From the NCBI GenBank assembly GCA_031841125.1, contig CM063109.1, positions 8,966,321 through 9,030,320 of the forward strand: a DNA stretch of 64,000 nt. Direction: 5' to 3'. Under the pieces are notes generated by a model that worked only from the letters and a program-made list of their open reading frames with translations, was not told the origin of the DNA and made no database searches. A program made the position numbers and the translations under genes. This document shows positions 1 through 11,600 of this stretch, one piece after another; within the stretch, counting starts at the first letter, position 1; every line of letters starts with the position of its first letter. Source of the stretch: Acanthococcus lagerstroemiae. Its lineage: Eukaryota > Arthropoda > Insecta > Hemiptera > Eriococcidae.

Positions 1-271
1 TTTATTTTGTTGCATCAGTGTTGCCCAATAGGCAATTCTAAAATAAATACAAAAAGTTAGTTCCTTCGAAGGTTCGATGTAGCCAACAGAATAATAAATT
101 CATGCGTGCTCATACAATGACGTAAGATTTTGAGGTCAAAAAACGAAACATTAAGAATGAAGCGTAAGGGGCGAAGACAATGGTCAAACCACAGGACAGT
201 CAAAATTTAGAAGCATACGATTGAGGTCAAAAGTTGAAGGTTCTTGATAGAGCTGCAGTCCCACGGTGTCC

Positions 272-455
272 CATACAGTGGCCCTAGCAGAACAGCGCGA
301 ATCCGAAACGCCTAAATGGAGATTCGGGCCAGCCTCAATGAGACCCTCTGGTCACCGATACGATACTCGAAAGGATAGTTTCCAGACCCACACGGGTGCG
401 GAATTTGGGGAGCCACTTTGGCATGCGTGCATATCGCCATACGCTCCACCAAGTG
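272..455 (+). repeat. SINE-like repeat, copy A (diverged)
   Basis: Diverged copy of a GC-rich dispersed family also found at 830-930, 14888-15362, 27667-27840, 58397-58792 and 61752-61789. It shares the blocks GATACTCGAAAGG and CCACTTTGGCATGCGTGCAT and the closing CGCCATACG with the 14888-15362 copy, in the same orientation. No target-site duplication is clear here. Confidence 0.6.
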
Positions 456-829
456 AGGGCTGCAATCCCAAAACTGTTTCGAAACTACCATTTCAAAAGA
501 AAACGAAAGTAATTTGTGATTCCAAACGTGTTTCAGAAGCGGAGTTGAAGTGTCATCTGGGTGTGTGAAGCCCCAGCTATAAATACTACCACATCATACC
601 TTCACTTTTCGGCATGGAGGGGGAGGAGGTAGTATTGAAGACGAAACTGAAATTCTCAACAAGCAAACAAAGTACAGTATATCTAGCGAACTTTCTCGAC
701 GTTCAAATTTCGATACAAGTTCTGCGGACCTGGGATCCCCAGATTAGCCCTTTCAAATCACTGCATTTCTAGTTGGGCCAAAATGGCTGTTTTATACAAA
801 AACTATTAGCTCCACGCTACATACCATGG

Positions 830-930
830 TGTGTGACGGGACGTATGGCGATACACGCATGCCAAAGTGGCCCCAATGACACCGTACCCCCAGCACTGAA
901 ACTACCCTTTCGGGCATCACGTCAGTGCCG
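830..930 (-). repeat. SINE-like repeat, copy B (short, with target-site duplication)
   Basis: A 101 bp short form of the dispersed GC-rich family, in reverse orientation relative to copy A. It is bounded by the direct repeat ATACCATGG at 821-829 and 931-939, which looks like a target-site duplication. It contains GCATGCCAAAGTGG and CTACCCTTTCGGGCATC, the two most conserved blocks of the family. Confidence 0.6.
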
Positions 931-1356
931 ATACCATGGAAATAGTATTGAAGAGTAGCGTAGCAACTAAGGGAGAGAAGCCTCCCCATCAAGTCAGCCA
1001 ATTAGAAAAATGTAATTAGAGTAGGTATAGGGAAAATCCAACCCTAAAAGTGCGAGAAAAATCAGTTTTTGCCTGTTTTTACGACTCAAATGGTTGAATA
1101 AACAAAAATTGAAGTTTAAGAACCTTTTAATTGGGATATCCATCTGCCTCCCCTCCCAATACGATTCGCTTCATTACGTCTCGGTATTGAACGTCAGAAG
1201 GTGAGTGAAAAGTCTATAGTGTTTGATTCATGAACTTACATATACATACCCAGTACGATTGAAATCTACTGGGATATGAGATGGAAAGTTCAGAAGCCCG
1301 AAAAGAGACTGCTTCCCTTCTTTTCCTTCGAAAACTCATTCATGGCAAAATATAAT

Positions 1357-1748
1357 CAGGGTTGCCACTATTTTTCAGGATTGATTTTCCCCGACTTTTC
1401 CCGGTTTTCCAGGCCAACTTTTCCAATTTTCCCTGACTTTTTTACAGGATTCCGAGAAGTCCAGAAGGAGGAGAGTCACAGAAATTTTTTACAATACAGA
1501 TTTTAAAAAAATCGCTATCGAGGAGAAGAAGAAGGTACAGATGTAATTTATGTAATATTTTTCAATATTATAGACTATTTCATTTGCGAATAGATTATAA
1601 TTATTCTTATGTTATGATAAAAAAAGTTTACTCTGATAAAATACAAACTCGTTTGTTATTTTCAGAAAATTTCCCTGACTTAAATGAAAATTCCCTGACT
1701 GACCAAATTCCCTGATTTTTCCCGGTTTTCCAGAAAGTGGCAACCCTG
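1357..1748. mobile_element. Non-autonomous hAT-like element, 392 bp
   Basis: The ends are inverted repeats CAGGGTTGCCACT and AGTGGCAACCCTG, followed inward by related CCGGTTTTCCAG-type motifs. The 5 bp direct repeat ATAAT at 1352-1356 and 1749-1753 is the likely target-site duplication. CAGGG ends with a short duplication fit the hAT group that makes 5 bp duplications. There is no transposase reading frame, so it would depend on an enzyme from elsewhere. Confidence 0.75.
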
Positions 1749-1753
1749 ATAAT

Positions 1754-2701
1754 TCACTTCTTCTGGGGAAATATATAAATTCATATTTCCAAACTGAAAG
1801 TCAAAATTATGGCTTGATATACTTGATGACTGTGTCGGACAAGGTAGCGGAGTTCCGGCGGTACGTACTACGTAGCTCTGACGTGGTTGCGTTATTATGG
1901 CTGTCTACTACACAATAAATTGAGATTTTTTTTAATGACATGAGAATATATGAAAGAGTTGTGATCACTCATCAGTATCAATGCAGCATGTAGCTATTCG
2001 TGGACAACAAAGAAGAACAAAAATGGAAATTGTTATAAAATTTCAATTTTAAATTATGTAAAACGAGAGGTTCTCGAGAGAAACTGTTAACGCTATCGTA
2101 TTCAGCATTCTAAATATAGCTGAAATCATAATCTTATCCCATTGTTTTCTATGCTGTTGCGTAGTGTTATATGTAGTTCCCCTTCGTTATTGACCTTCTT
2201 TCGGCTGTGAAAGTGGAACTGCAACTTTCCTTTAAAATAAATAAAATAGGGAAATTTCAATGTCATATTAAACGACGTTAGGGGCCGTCAATATATTACG
2301 TAATTGAAATTGAGTCCACTAGTAATGAATTGTCATTTGACTGACCCCTCCCCCTTGGATTACGTAAGTATTTGTAAACAGATGTGGGTAGACTGGGTAC
2401 ATAATACATATACTTGGTACTTTCCCTTCCTCGCGGAGTTGTACACATTTTCCAGACAGGTTCTCATTGAAATTTTTTTCATTTCAGAACATATTAGGCT
2501 AGGGTAACTCCGATTTTTAACCCATTTTTACACAACTGTAGACTCGGGGGTCGGCTGGGATTTAAAATTGATCCTTCTGCCTTCGAGAGCAGCCATACCA
2601 GATTTCATGCTTTTATGAAAATGTCCGCAATTTTTCACCAATCAACTGAACCAGTTCTGCATGTTATTTATTTTTCTTGAAATCAAAATGACATAAGGTA
2701 C
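1754..2701. other. No gene recognised
   Basis: AT-rich sequence with no convincing coding exon or RNA gene on either strand. The short open frame near 2304-2507 has no recognisable protein signature. Confidence 0.4.
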
Positions 2702-4310
2702 GTTGTCACAGAATTGAACAAGTTGGCAAATAACTCGAGCACAGAAAACATAACAAGAAATATGTATAAGGTATTCACTTCGGTATCATCCGTACATGAT
2801 TAACGGACTCGCTCCCTCCATTGTACAACACCTCCGACTAGACCAAACTAGATTGGACTATATAGAGTAGGTACACGCTCGGTTGCTCTCGAACTCGACT
2901 AAATTAGAATAACGCTTGGTTACTCTCGAACTGACTATACAAATCAAGCACGGCAAATGTAACAAGAAATATGTATAAGGTATCCACTTCGGTATCATCA
3001 TATATGATGAACAGGCTCGCTCGCTCCATTGTAAGTACAATCTCGGACTAGACTAAACTAGATTAGACTACGAGTACACGCTCAGTTACTCTCACACTCA
3101 ACTAAATTAGAAAATAGACTACATTGAGTGCACGCTCGGTTCCCTTCGGATTCGACTCGTAAACTAGATTAGACTACATACAGTACATGCACCAAGGAGA
3201 GGAGCGACAGCCCGCAAACAGTACTGCCAACTTATCAACTAATAAATCGAACTATTTAATGATTTAATCCTTCAAAAGCACAAATCAACGAAAGCTTTTC
3301 ACTTTTGGTTACATGACAAGAATACTCAAACTGAGTTTCGAAAATTAATAGCTTGTTAATCGTAAAAGCACAAATTAACGAAAGCTTCTCGCTTTTGATT
3401 GCATAACAAGAATACTTCAACTAAATTTCGAAAATTAATAGCTAGTTAATCATACGTCTACAAAATATACTTTTAAGAATTGTCACAGAATTGAACAAGT
3501 TGGCAAACAACAGAAGCAGGGCAAACATAACAAGAAATATGTATAAGGTATTCACTTCGGTATCATATCATATATGATTAATGGACTCGCTCGCTCCATT
3601 GTAAATAGAAGTACAACTTCGGACCAGACTAAACTAGATTAGACTACGAGTACACGCTCAGTTACTATCACACTCAACTAAATTAGAAAATAGACTACAT
3701 TGAGTGCACGCTCGGTTCCCTTCGGATTCGACTCGTAAACTAGATTAGACTACATACAGTACATGCACCAAGGAGAGGAGCGACAGCCCGCAAACAGTAC
3801 TGCCAACTTATCAACTAATAAATCGAACTATTTAATGATTTAATCCTTCAAAAGCACAAATCAACGAAAGCTTTTCACTTTTGGTTACATGACAAGAATA
3901 CTTTGAGCTGACAGGAAGAAAGGGACCTCAACGCAATAATGTAAATGTTACAGGATAGCGGATAAACAAAATTGATAACGTTTTCACGTTACGGAGACAC
4001 TCAACTTTGGAGACTTACAGCCGTTTGGGAAATTCTTTTAGAATTTTTTCAACAACATTAGGTGAAAGAACGGCCAAAAATTAGTCAAAAACAGTTATCA
4101 CAAAAATGTTTTTTTGGCCCTGAGGTCCATTTCTTCCTGTCAGCCCACACTTCAACTGAATTTCTAAAATAAATAGCTCGTTAATCACAAAAAACACAAA
4201 TTAACGAAAGCTCTTCGTTTTTGATTGCATAACAAGAATATTTAAACTGAATTTCGAAAATTAATTGCTAGTTAATCATACGTCAACAAAATATACTTTA
4301 AAGACATCTG
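2702..4310. repeat. Tandem segmental duplication
   Basis: Two adjacent related segments, about 2702-3479 and 3480-4310, both begin near TGTCACAGAATTGAACAAGT. A stretch of some 250 bp (about 3060-3310 and 3640-3901) is nearly identical between them, including a run of ACTAGATTAGACTACA motifs. A block around AAAGCACAAATTAACGAAAG recurs four times (near 3277, 3365, 3853 and 4190). The first segment carries an additional internal repeat of AACAAGAAATATGTATAAGG. No coding capacity is seen. The second segment is interrupted by the MITE at 3904-4148. Confidence 0.8.
3904..4148. mobile_element. MITE, 245 bp, inserted in the duplicated repeat
   Basis: The ends carry imperfect inverted repeats: GCTGACAGGAAGAAAGGGAC on the left, and the complement of TCCATTTCTTCCTGTCAGC on the right. 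ACTT flanks it on both sides (3900-3903 and 4149-4152). The sister segment near 3411-3430 has an unbroken AATACTTCAACT where this copy is split, so that locus is a native empty site and the boundaries are well supported. There is no coding frame. Confidence 0.85.
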
Positions 4311-4516
4311 TCAAGTAGATGCTTATGTAACAAACTAATACAAAAATAACATCTGAGCTTAGAATTTATTCTACCGAAAGTACGGTAGAGAGGTAGTTTC
4401 TAGTATATACCATAGTATAGGAAATAATGTAAATGAAAAATGATTTTGAGGAACTATACAAAAGAGTAAAGAAAAAAGATACCGTGGAAGCATTTACAAG
4501 TGATCAGTACATTCAA

Positions 4517-7500
4517 TTAGCGAGGAATATATTTTCTCGCTCCCTTCCGAGCCAGGGCATCAGCCTCATCATTTCCATGATCCCTGGAATGTCCATAAAC
4601 ATGCACCTGCAATTATTGAAAATAAAAATGCAATACACTCACAATCCAGTCACATCTGATGAAAATAATCTGAACTTGACTGAAAGAGTAGATTATGATA
4701 TTACATTTTGTATGAATATATTGTACAAGATACATAGTTACATCTACTTCAGTTAATGATTAGTAAAATATATTACCAATTCCACGTCATCCATTTTCTC
4801 ATTGATCAGGTAGTCGAGTTTTTGTAAAGAATTATAATTCTTAGGCCTTTCGCCTCTGGAATTACGCCATTTATTTTTTTTCCATCGTGGAATGAATTTT
4901 TCAATACAGTCGATTAGAAATTGGCTATCCGTGATAATTTTTAAATTAAACTCTTCTGAAATTCAATGCAAGACAATTCGAGATTTTATACTGTACTATG
5001 AGCAGCTTATAGGTACTTATATAATTCAGTCTTAGGATACCAGAGGGCTTCGATCGTGTTGGTTCTTTCACTATGTTAGCTTCGTGTCTGTCTAACACGG
5101 AATCGAAAATATGTACTTTCTAGATATAGGATATACAGAAATCCGGATATATCCTGGCTCGCAGCTACATTTTCCCAGCGATGACTGTTCACTAGCCTGT
5201 CACACTATTCGCCAGACATGTCTCTTTCCTAAAAGCCTGTCCAATTGTTCACCTGTCTCTAGAATTGATCAGTTCACAGACTTTTGACTCCTAGTCCGGC
5301 TGACTGATTCAATTTTGAAAGAAAAGAATATACTTCCGCAATACGTACTACTTGAATTTTAGGTGAACATCCTACCGGAAGGGGGCGCAGGGGGAGGGGA
5401 AGACGAGGCTACATTTCAGCATTTTGAGTAAAATAAATCGACTTAAAACGAATCTCACATTTCGGGATACCTAAATAAATAAAGGGCCAAGTGCAGAAGT
5501 GAAGTTGAATTTTTTGTAGTGCGAGATTATGTAACCAACATCCAACATGATCTTTTTTAAAAAGCCTCAACTACTTTCTGCACTTGACTCTCCAAATACA
5601 ACCGTTTCAAAATATGAATAAAAAACTCATTGTAAGCAGTCAGTAAGTAAGTTTATGATTATAATGACGGGCTGATTAAAATTCCACGAGAAATTAGAGC
5701 AATGGCATAGCATGTACTTTAAACGGGATGTGATCCGTTAACATCGCTAAAAAATTTTCAATAATACTACTCCTGAACTCCAACATTCTATTCCTTGTCC
5801 CCTTTCAGAAGTCCGAGAAGTTTTTGTCAGCGACAGACTATAAAACGGACTTCATGACTTTTTACAATAGCCCAATAATTTTGCCTAGAGTGCATCGAAG
5901 CGGGTTTTCTACAGTGGAAGAGAAGTTAATGTCTCCAACTTTGAAATATCACTTCCCTAACCCGAAAACATGAGTCGGAGCTCGGACCCTTCTCCAGGAA
6001 AACCGGAGATGGAAGAGAATCATTTGCTGAAGCAGGAACTAATTTTAGAATTTAACTGGTACCGGAGACGAGTTTTAGATCCGATTCTGATTGGAGCTCC
6101 GGCTCTTTAACCTTCGTTGTCTCCGTTTCTTCCCGTCTTTCGATCTGCCTGTATCCTTCCACCCTCCCCCCTTCCGAAAAATAATTGAAACAGAAGTAAA
6201 ACCAAGGTGCATGTCGCCAGCCCCCTCACTGTGGAAATGGGGGAGAAAAATGTCAATAATTTGTTCTAATTTTTTCAGCCATTTTTAGAATTTGTTCTCA
6301 CCCTCACCCCAAAATATTAGCAACTCAGTTTGAGGGGCTGGCGACATGCTCGTCCCCGACATTCGATGTCGGGGTTGTAAAAAGTCTCAAACATTTGTTA
6401 ATTTGTTCTAATTTGTTCCGCAGTTTTCAGAATTTGTTCCGCCACCCTCCCCTATTTGCAGCCACCAAAAAGACGGGCAAGATCATTTAATAGCTATAAT
6501 CCCACGTGAATACCATTTGCTGTGCACTAAAATTTGTTCTACATTCGTTCCAATTTGTTCTCTCATCTACACATCTGAGTCCATCACCACTATGCATTTG
6601 CCGACTACTCGAGCTCAGGGGCGGTGTTAAGTGACCCCTAACTCTTCAGTTTCCATATAAATACGATTTGCTGCACACTGAAATTTGTTCTATATACGTT
6701 CTAGTTTGTTCCCTCAACCCCACACCTCAGACTGTCGAAACCATGCATTTGCCGACTCTCTGCACTAGAGGGTGGGGAGGGGGTAAGTGACACTTATGTA
6801 TGAATTCTCCACACAAATACAATAGCTACCAACTGCAATTTGTTCTCTCATCTACACACTAAAGTCCGTCGCCACAAAGCAATGGGCGACAATACAAACT
6901 TCTATGGTGGGGGGGGGGGGGGAAGTTACCCTTATCTGCAAACTTCCCACATGATTGCGATGTGTCACCCATTACAATTTGTTCTCTATTTATTCTAAAT
7001 CGTTCTCGAATCTACACACCACAGTCCACCATCACTGTGTATTTGAGGTCATTCGAAATTCTAAGGGTGGGCTTAAGTGACCCTAAGTCCTAAGTATCCA
7101 TAAATATTTGATTTTTTGCCGACTACATTTTGTTCTCTATTTGTTCTAATTTCTTCTCTCATCAACACACTACAATCCAGCACCACTCTGTATTTCAAGT
7201 CAATCTGAATTCATGGGGTAGGCGTAAGTGACCCTTAAATCCTATGTTTCCATGTAAATGTGATTTTTCACCCACTACAATTTGTTCTCTATTTGTTCTG
7301 ATTTATTCAAGTTTAAAAATGCCTCATCCTTTGTGTTTGGTCGCATGACGTCGTAAGTGTGTCAATATGAATGAAATGATGCGACACATTCGAACTGGAT
7401 GTCAGACTCTGGAAAAACTCTTCATACGTGGGATGATCAACTCACTATTTCCTCTGATAGTAGGCAGAAGCATAAGGGGAACGTTTATAATGTCGCGCAA

Positions 7501-10500
7501 ACAAGGGACAAAATTAGAAAAAACAAGGAACAAACTGTAGGAAAGAATTCAAACTTTACTCGTATTGTAGCATACCCTCACCCTTCCCTCGGGTTCATAC
7601 AGTCACCAAATAAAGATTGGATATCGGTCATAGCATGAAAGTAAGAAAAGCCTAACTAGAAAAACTAAACTTGAAACAAATTGCACAAGACATAATGAAT
7701 ATCATTCACTAGGAAAATTCAGAAACAAGAGCTATCCACATCAACCCACTGCAACTGAACTGGCGGCGGGTTTGGCAGTCACCTGAGAAAGGGAGAACAA
7801 ATAAAGAGATAACTAGTACAAATTGTGATTTGCAAAAAGTCAAATTTTTATGGAAAATCTGGACTTACGGGTCACTTACGCCCAACCTTTGAATTTCGAA
7901 GGACCTGAAATACACAGCGATGGTGGATTGTGGTGTGTAGATTCGAGAACAATTTGTAATAAGGGAAAAATCGCAATTAAGTGGGAAGTTCGCAGATAAG
8001 GGCAACTTACCGCCACCATATAAGTTCATATTGTCGGCCAATGCTTTGTGGCGACGGATTTTAGTGTTTAGATGAGAGAACAAACTAGAATGAACAGAGA
8101 ACAAATTGCAGTTGGTAGCAAATCGTATTTATGTGGAGAATTCATAAATAATTGTCACTTACCCCCCACCCCCTAGTTCAGACAGTCGGCAAATGTACGG
8201 TTTTGACAGTCTGAGATGTGGGGGTTGAGGGAATAAACTAGAACGTATATAGAACAAATTTCAGTGTGCAGCAAATTGTATTTATATGGAAACTGAAGAG
8301 TTAAGGGTCACTTAACCCCGCCTCTGAGCTCGAATAGTCGGCAAATGCATAGTGGTGACGGACTCAGATATGTAAATGAGAGAACAAATTAGAACGAATG
8401 TAGAACAAATTTTAGTGCGCAGAAGATGGTATTCATGTGTGATTATGGCTATTAGTTGGTCCTGCCCCTCTTTTTGACTGTAAATAGGGGAGGACGGCGG
8501 AACAAATTAAGAACAAATGTCTAAGACTTGTTATAACTCCGAAATCGAAAGTTGGGGGCTAGCATGTCGCCAGCCCCTCAAACTGAGTTGCTAATTTTTT
8601 TGTGGGAGGGGTGGTGGGGGTAAGAACAAAATCTAAAAGTAGTTCAACAAATTAGAACAAATTATTGACATTATTTTTCTTCACCATTTCCACAATGAGA
8701 GAGCTGGCGACATATGCACCTGTAAAACCACATTTTTCGGGGGGCTGGACTTGAAACACGATTAAAATTGGACGCTGTTAAGCGAGACAGAACCAAGTGA
8801 CATTTGTTGACAAATTGAGTTTTTAGTATCGTTAGAAAGAGAGTAAAAAGTAGAATTTTCAGGCTGCCCAGATATATTTAAAAGAAAAGAGTACTGCAGG
8901 TTGTTCAAAAATTTTTTCCAGCCAACTCGCATCTCGCTCCAAAAGTTTTCTGGACTATGTCGTCAGAGCCGTACCCAGGATTTAAGTAAGGGGGTTTCCG
9001 ATTTAGGGGATTACAAATACCCCAAATCAACTGCCCACATGTATATAAAGAAAATTTGGCCAAGGAGGGGGAGGTTGACCCCCCCTCTTGTATGAGCCTG
9101 GTCTATGTTATAAATTATTCTCGCCTATTCTTCCATCTTTTCCTTTCTTCTCTCCCTAGATCTAGTCCAGTTTTTTGTTTGTTAAAAAGAAAAATGGACT
9201 GGAAAATGTTCACGCTTAAATTCCTTTTCATTTGCTTTCATCTTGAAATAGATATTCGAGTGCCTTTTGTAAGTATTCCATCTTTGTACCTATTGTATGT
9301 AATAATTTTTTCATTTTGTTTGACTCCATGGTAGCTCAATGTGCTTTGACAAACTTGAAAAATAAAATCACAGTGCCACAACCTAGAGTGAAACAGACGT
9401 GTCACAAGAAAAAGGCCTTAGGGGTAACTGAACACTGAGGCACTTTTCTTGTGACATGTCACATTTTGATTTTCGTTGACTGTAGAGTGTAGAGCGGGTG
9501 TCTCAATCTCAAGCGAATTTTGGCCTTCGCTATCACGCTATCAGTCATCATGTACATATATGGTTATCTTTTAGTATCGGCTTCAGCATAACCAAAGAGT
9601 ACTTCTCAACATGTTTAGGGAAAAGATAAGGGTTCCTTTCTTTTTTTTACAGTATCAAAAGAGTATTTTCCTCTAAAAAGAGTATGATCTGGGCAGCCTG
9701 GAATTTTTCAAAACTAGGCCCCCGATTCAAAAATGTGTACTCACGTAGAAAAAAGTTTATCAGTAAAAGCTATGTTATATATGTAGTTTCTATACATGGC
9801 TCTTGAACTTCGAATCACGTATTCTCAAAGAACAGATTTTGTCGCTTGGTTCTGTCTCGCTCAATAGCGTCCAATTATGAGGCGTAAGCAAAGTCCTGGA
9901 ACACTAACTACCGGAACCGAAACCGAATAATATATTACGTAATAAAGGCTTGTAGATAATATTTAGCTGTATCGAAGCTTATTTACTGAGGGAGAGAATC
10001 AAACTTTTTTTCATCTGTTGAAGCAAAATATTGAACACTTTCAAACTGATAAGGAAAAAAAAAAAACCTCAAAGGATACAGAAATTCTGGCTGAAACTGA
10101 AGCCAGCAGAGGGCGACTGTTTATGATGCCAGCTATCGCTCCTTGGTTTACAACTCAAGAAAAGCTTCAAGACCTAAGCAAGCAAGAAGAGTCTAGACTT
10201 CTTCACGTTTTCTAAAAAGTACATTTGACATAGGGTTGCCACACGTCCGGTATTTTGCCTAACTGTCCGGTATTTCCTTGATTTATCCGGGAAGGTGTAG
10301 AGTCGTGCCGGACAATAGAAATGTCCGGCATTTTTTTCAAAACCCGTAAAAAAATTAAAAAAACTTGGATAAAAACCGGTAAACTTGATACATTTACCGA
10401 TTTTCTTTTATCACGCGTTTCACGATTTGAAACAACAACGAATAAAACACTGCAAACAGCAATCAACTACTCTACTCCTCTACTCATTCACTGCTGAGCG

Positions 10501-11596
10501 GGTGACCTCTTTCCTTTCCCTCCGTAATATGTTCCCGGAATTTGGTATATTTAGTTGTTTACAACAACAAATTCTAACAAGAAAGCAGTTTTCTAAACAT
10601 ACATACAAAACATGGGTCAGAAGAAAACTACTTACTGAGTTGATGCCGGGCTATTTGAATGGCCTTTATGGCCGCCTGTATTTCCGCTTCATTATTTGTA
10701 GCCTTCTTCCCTCGGACTGGTTGGCTGACATTTCTGAAAAATATTTTCAGATATCGAACATAACAACCTTTTCATAATTAGCGCGTGTTTTAAGCTTTTT
10801 TGGAACTGCCCAAATCACCATTGCCGTTCTATCACAATTTTTCTTTGTTTGTATGTATTACCCTCATCCATCCATCCATCCATCCACCAAGCATGATATT
10901 TTCGCCTCCCAAATTTATTTGCAAAAATAACAAAAAATTTCGCCTCAAAAATATGAGTTCATATTATCTAACGTTAACAACGATACGAATCGGTTCGAGT
11001 GCTCAGGATGAGGGCGGTATGCAAGAAATTTCCTTAATCTATTTTTTACCTTAAGGTACCTCTCGAGGTACCTTAAGGAGAAAATTCTAGGATGTAATTG
11101 GCTCACATGTACCTTAAAAAATTCCTTTCCACATTTCGACCTTAAGGAAATTTCTTGCATGCCGCCCTCAGTCACATTCGTCGTATGTAAGTAGCCGTCT
11201 AACGCACACTGACAAGTTGAGACTTGTCACACTGCGTTAGTCATGATCAAGTGAATTTCAGTAGGACTCCACCGTCCACCTCGCACATTCACGTGTGTGA
11301 GTTCTGATCTGAACCAACTTTTATTGATTTCTTCATTTAAACGTAATACTTTTGTTTTTTGGAACGGCCCAAATTTTTCTGGAGGCGCCCAACGAATTTT
11401 TGGTACTACCCAATATAGGCGGTACTGTCCATTAGAATAGGCGAAAGTTCATGGTGGACGCCAATGAGAAACAAAGAAACTTACAGGGGATGATCATCAT
11501 TCCACCATACGCCGATTCCCGCCTTCGGCCTATGCATTCCATTTCCCAGACAACACCCATCGGTGTATACCACGACGTAATCGCCATCGAAAACAA
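4517..11596 (-). CDS. RNASEH1: Ribonuclease H1, minus strand, 5' end not found
   Basis: RNase H1 cleaves the RNA strand of RNA-DNA hybrids in nucleus and mitochondria. Four minus-strand exons join in frame: 11596-11485, 10733-10636, 4955-4777 and 4606-4517, ending in TAA. All introns are GT-AG with phases 2, 1 and 0. The first exon encodes [13 protein letters not shown]...AGIGVWW, very close to animal RNase H1. The next carries [21 protein letters not shown], then [11 protein letters not shown], and the last [18 protein letters not shown]. The catalytic acidic set (D in YTDG, E in EAEI, D in TDS, D in EAD) and the late histidine are all present. The first visible exon begins with two bases of a split codon, so at least one upstream exon is missing. 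Whether the N-terminal hybrid-binding domain exists is unknown. The 5.7 kb second intron holds the foldback element and nested transposons. Confidence 0.9.
4956..6164. other. RNASEH1 intron sequence, no other feature
   Basis: Part of the large minus-strand RNASEH1 intron. I see no coding exon, RNA gene or inverted-repeat element here. Confidence 0.4.
6165..8745. mobile_element. Foldback element with tandem-repeat arms, about 2.6 kb
   Basis: The left arm (about 6165-7330) and right arm (about 7790-8745) are reverse complements along most of their length. Both outer ends carry a GGTGCAT...GTCGCCAGC block, then TCAATAATTTGTTCTAA, then CAACTCAGTTTGAGGGGCTG. Each arm then runs into several imperfect units of very roughly 150-200 bp built on TTTGTTCT, a CTCATCTACACAC block and an AAGTGACCC block. 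The spacer of about 460 bp contains a 79-codon open frame (7399-7638) with no recognisable motif. Tandemly repeated long arms around a small core are typical of Drosophila FB-like foldback elements. No transposase is visible, so it is probably non-autonomous. A target-site duplication could not be fixed. Confidence 0.8.
8770..9872. mobile_element. GGACGCTGT-family MITE, interrupted copy 1
   Basis: The left end GGACGCTGTTAAGCGAGACA and the complementary right end TGTCTCGCTCAATAGCGTCC are inverted repeats. AATT flanks the element on both sides (8766-8769 and 9873-9876). Removing the nested insertion at 8860-9700 leaves about 260 bp colinear with the intact copy at 17046-17293. It is non-coding. 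Confidence 0.85.
8860..9700. mobile_element. Nested hAT-like element, 841 bp
   Basis: It is bounded by perfect 14 bp inverted repeats CAGGCTGCCCAGAT and ATCTGGGCAGCCTG. GAATTTT is duplicated at 8853-8859 and 9701-9707. The CAG-type end and 7-8 bp duplication point to hAT. Open frames inside are short with no transposase signature, so it is probably a deletion derivative. Because it splits a MITE, it is the younger insertion. Confidence 0.85.
9877..10635. other. RNASEH1 intron; possible element end at 10222
   Basis: Near 10222 the sequence AGGGTTGCCACACGTCCGG resembles the CAGGGTTGCCACT hAT-type end at 1357, but no matching right end was found. The open frame at 10018-10215 has no recognised motif. 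Confidence 0.35.
10737..11480. other. RNASEH1 intron with a dispersed repeat
   Basis: Intron between the minus-strand RNASEH1 exons at 10733 and 11485. The stretch 11345-11440 matches the reverse complement of 24412-24500, with shared blocks such as GCCCAT/TATTGGG and CTACC(A)AAAA, so it is a dispersed repeat. 11008-11055 and 11140-11175 also form a short inverted repeat (GCAAGAAATTTCCTTAA and its complement). Confidence 0.5.
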
Positions 11597-11600
11597 CTAG

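Noticed and set aside
4433..4756. Plus-strand 107-codon open frame as a gene
   Set aside because: It overlaps the last minus-strand RNASEH1 exon, which has clear conserved motifs; the plus frame is a shadow.
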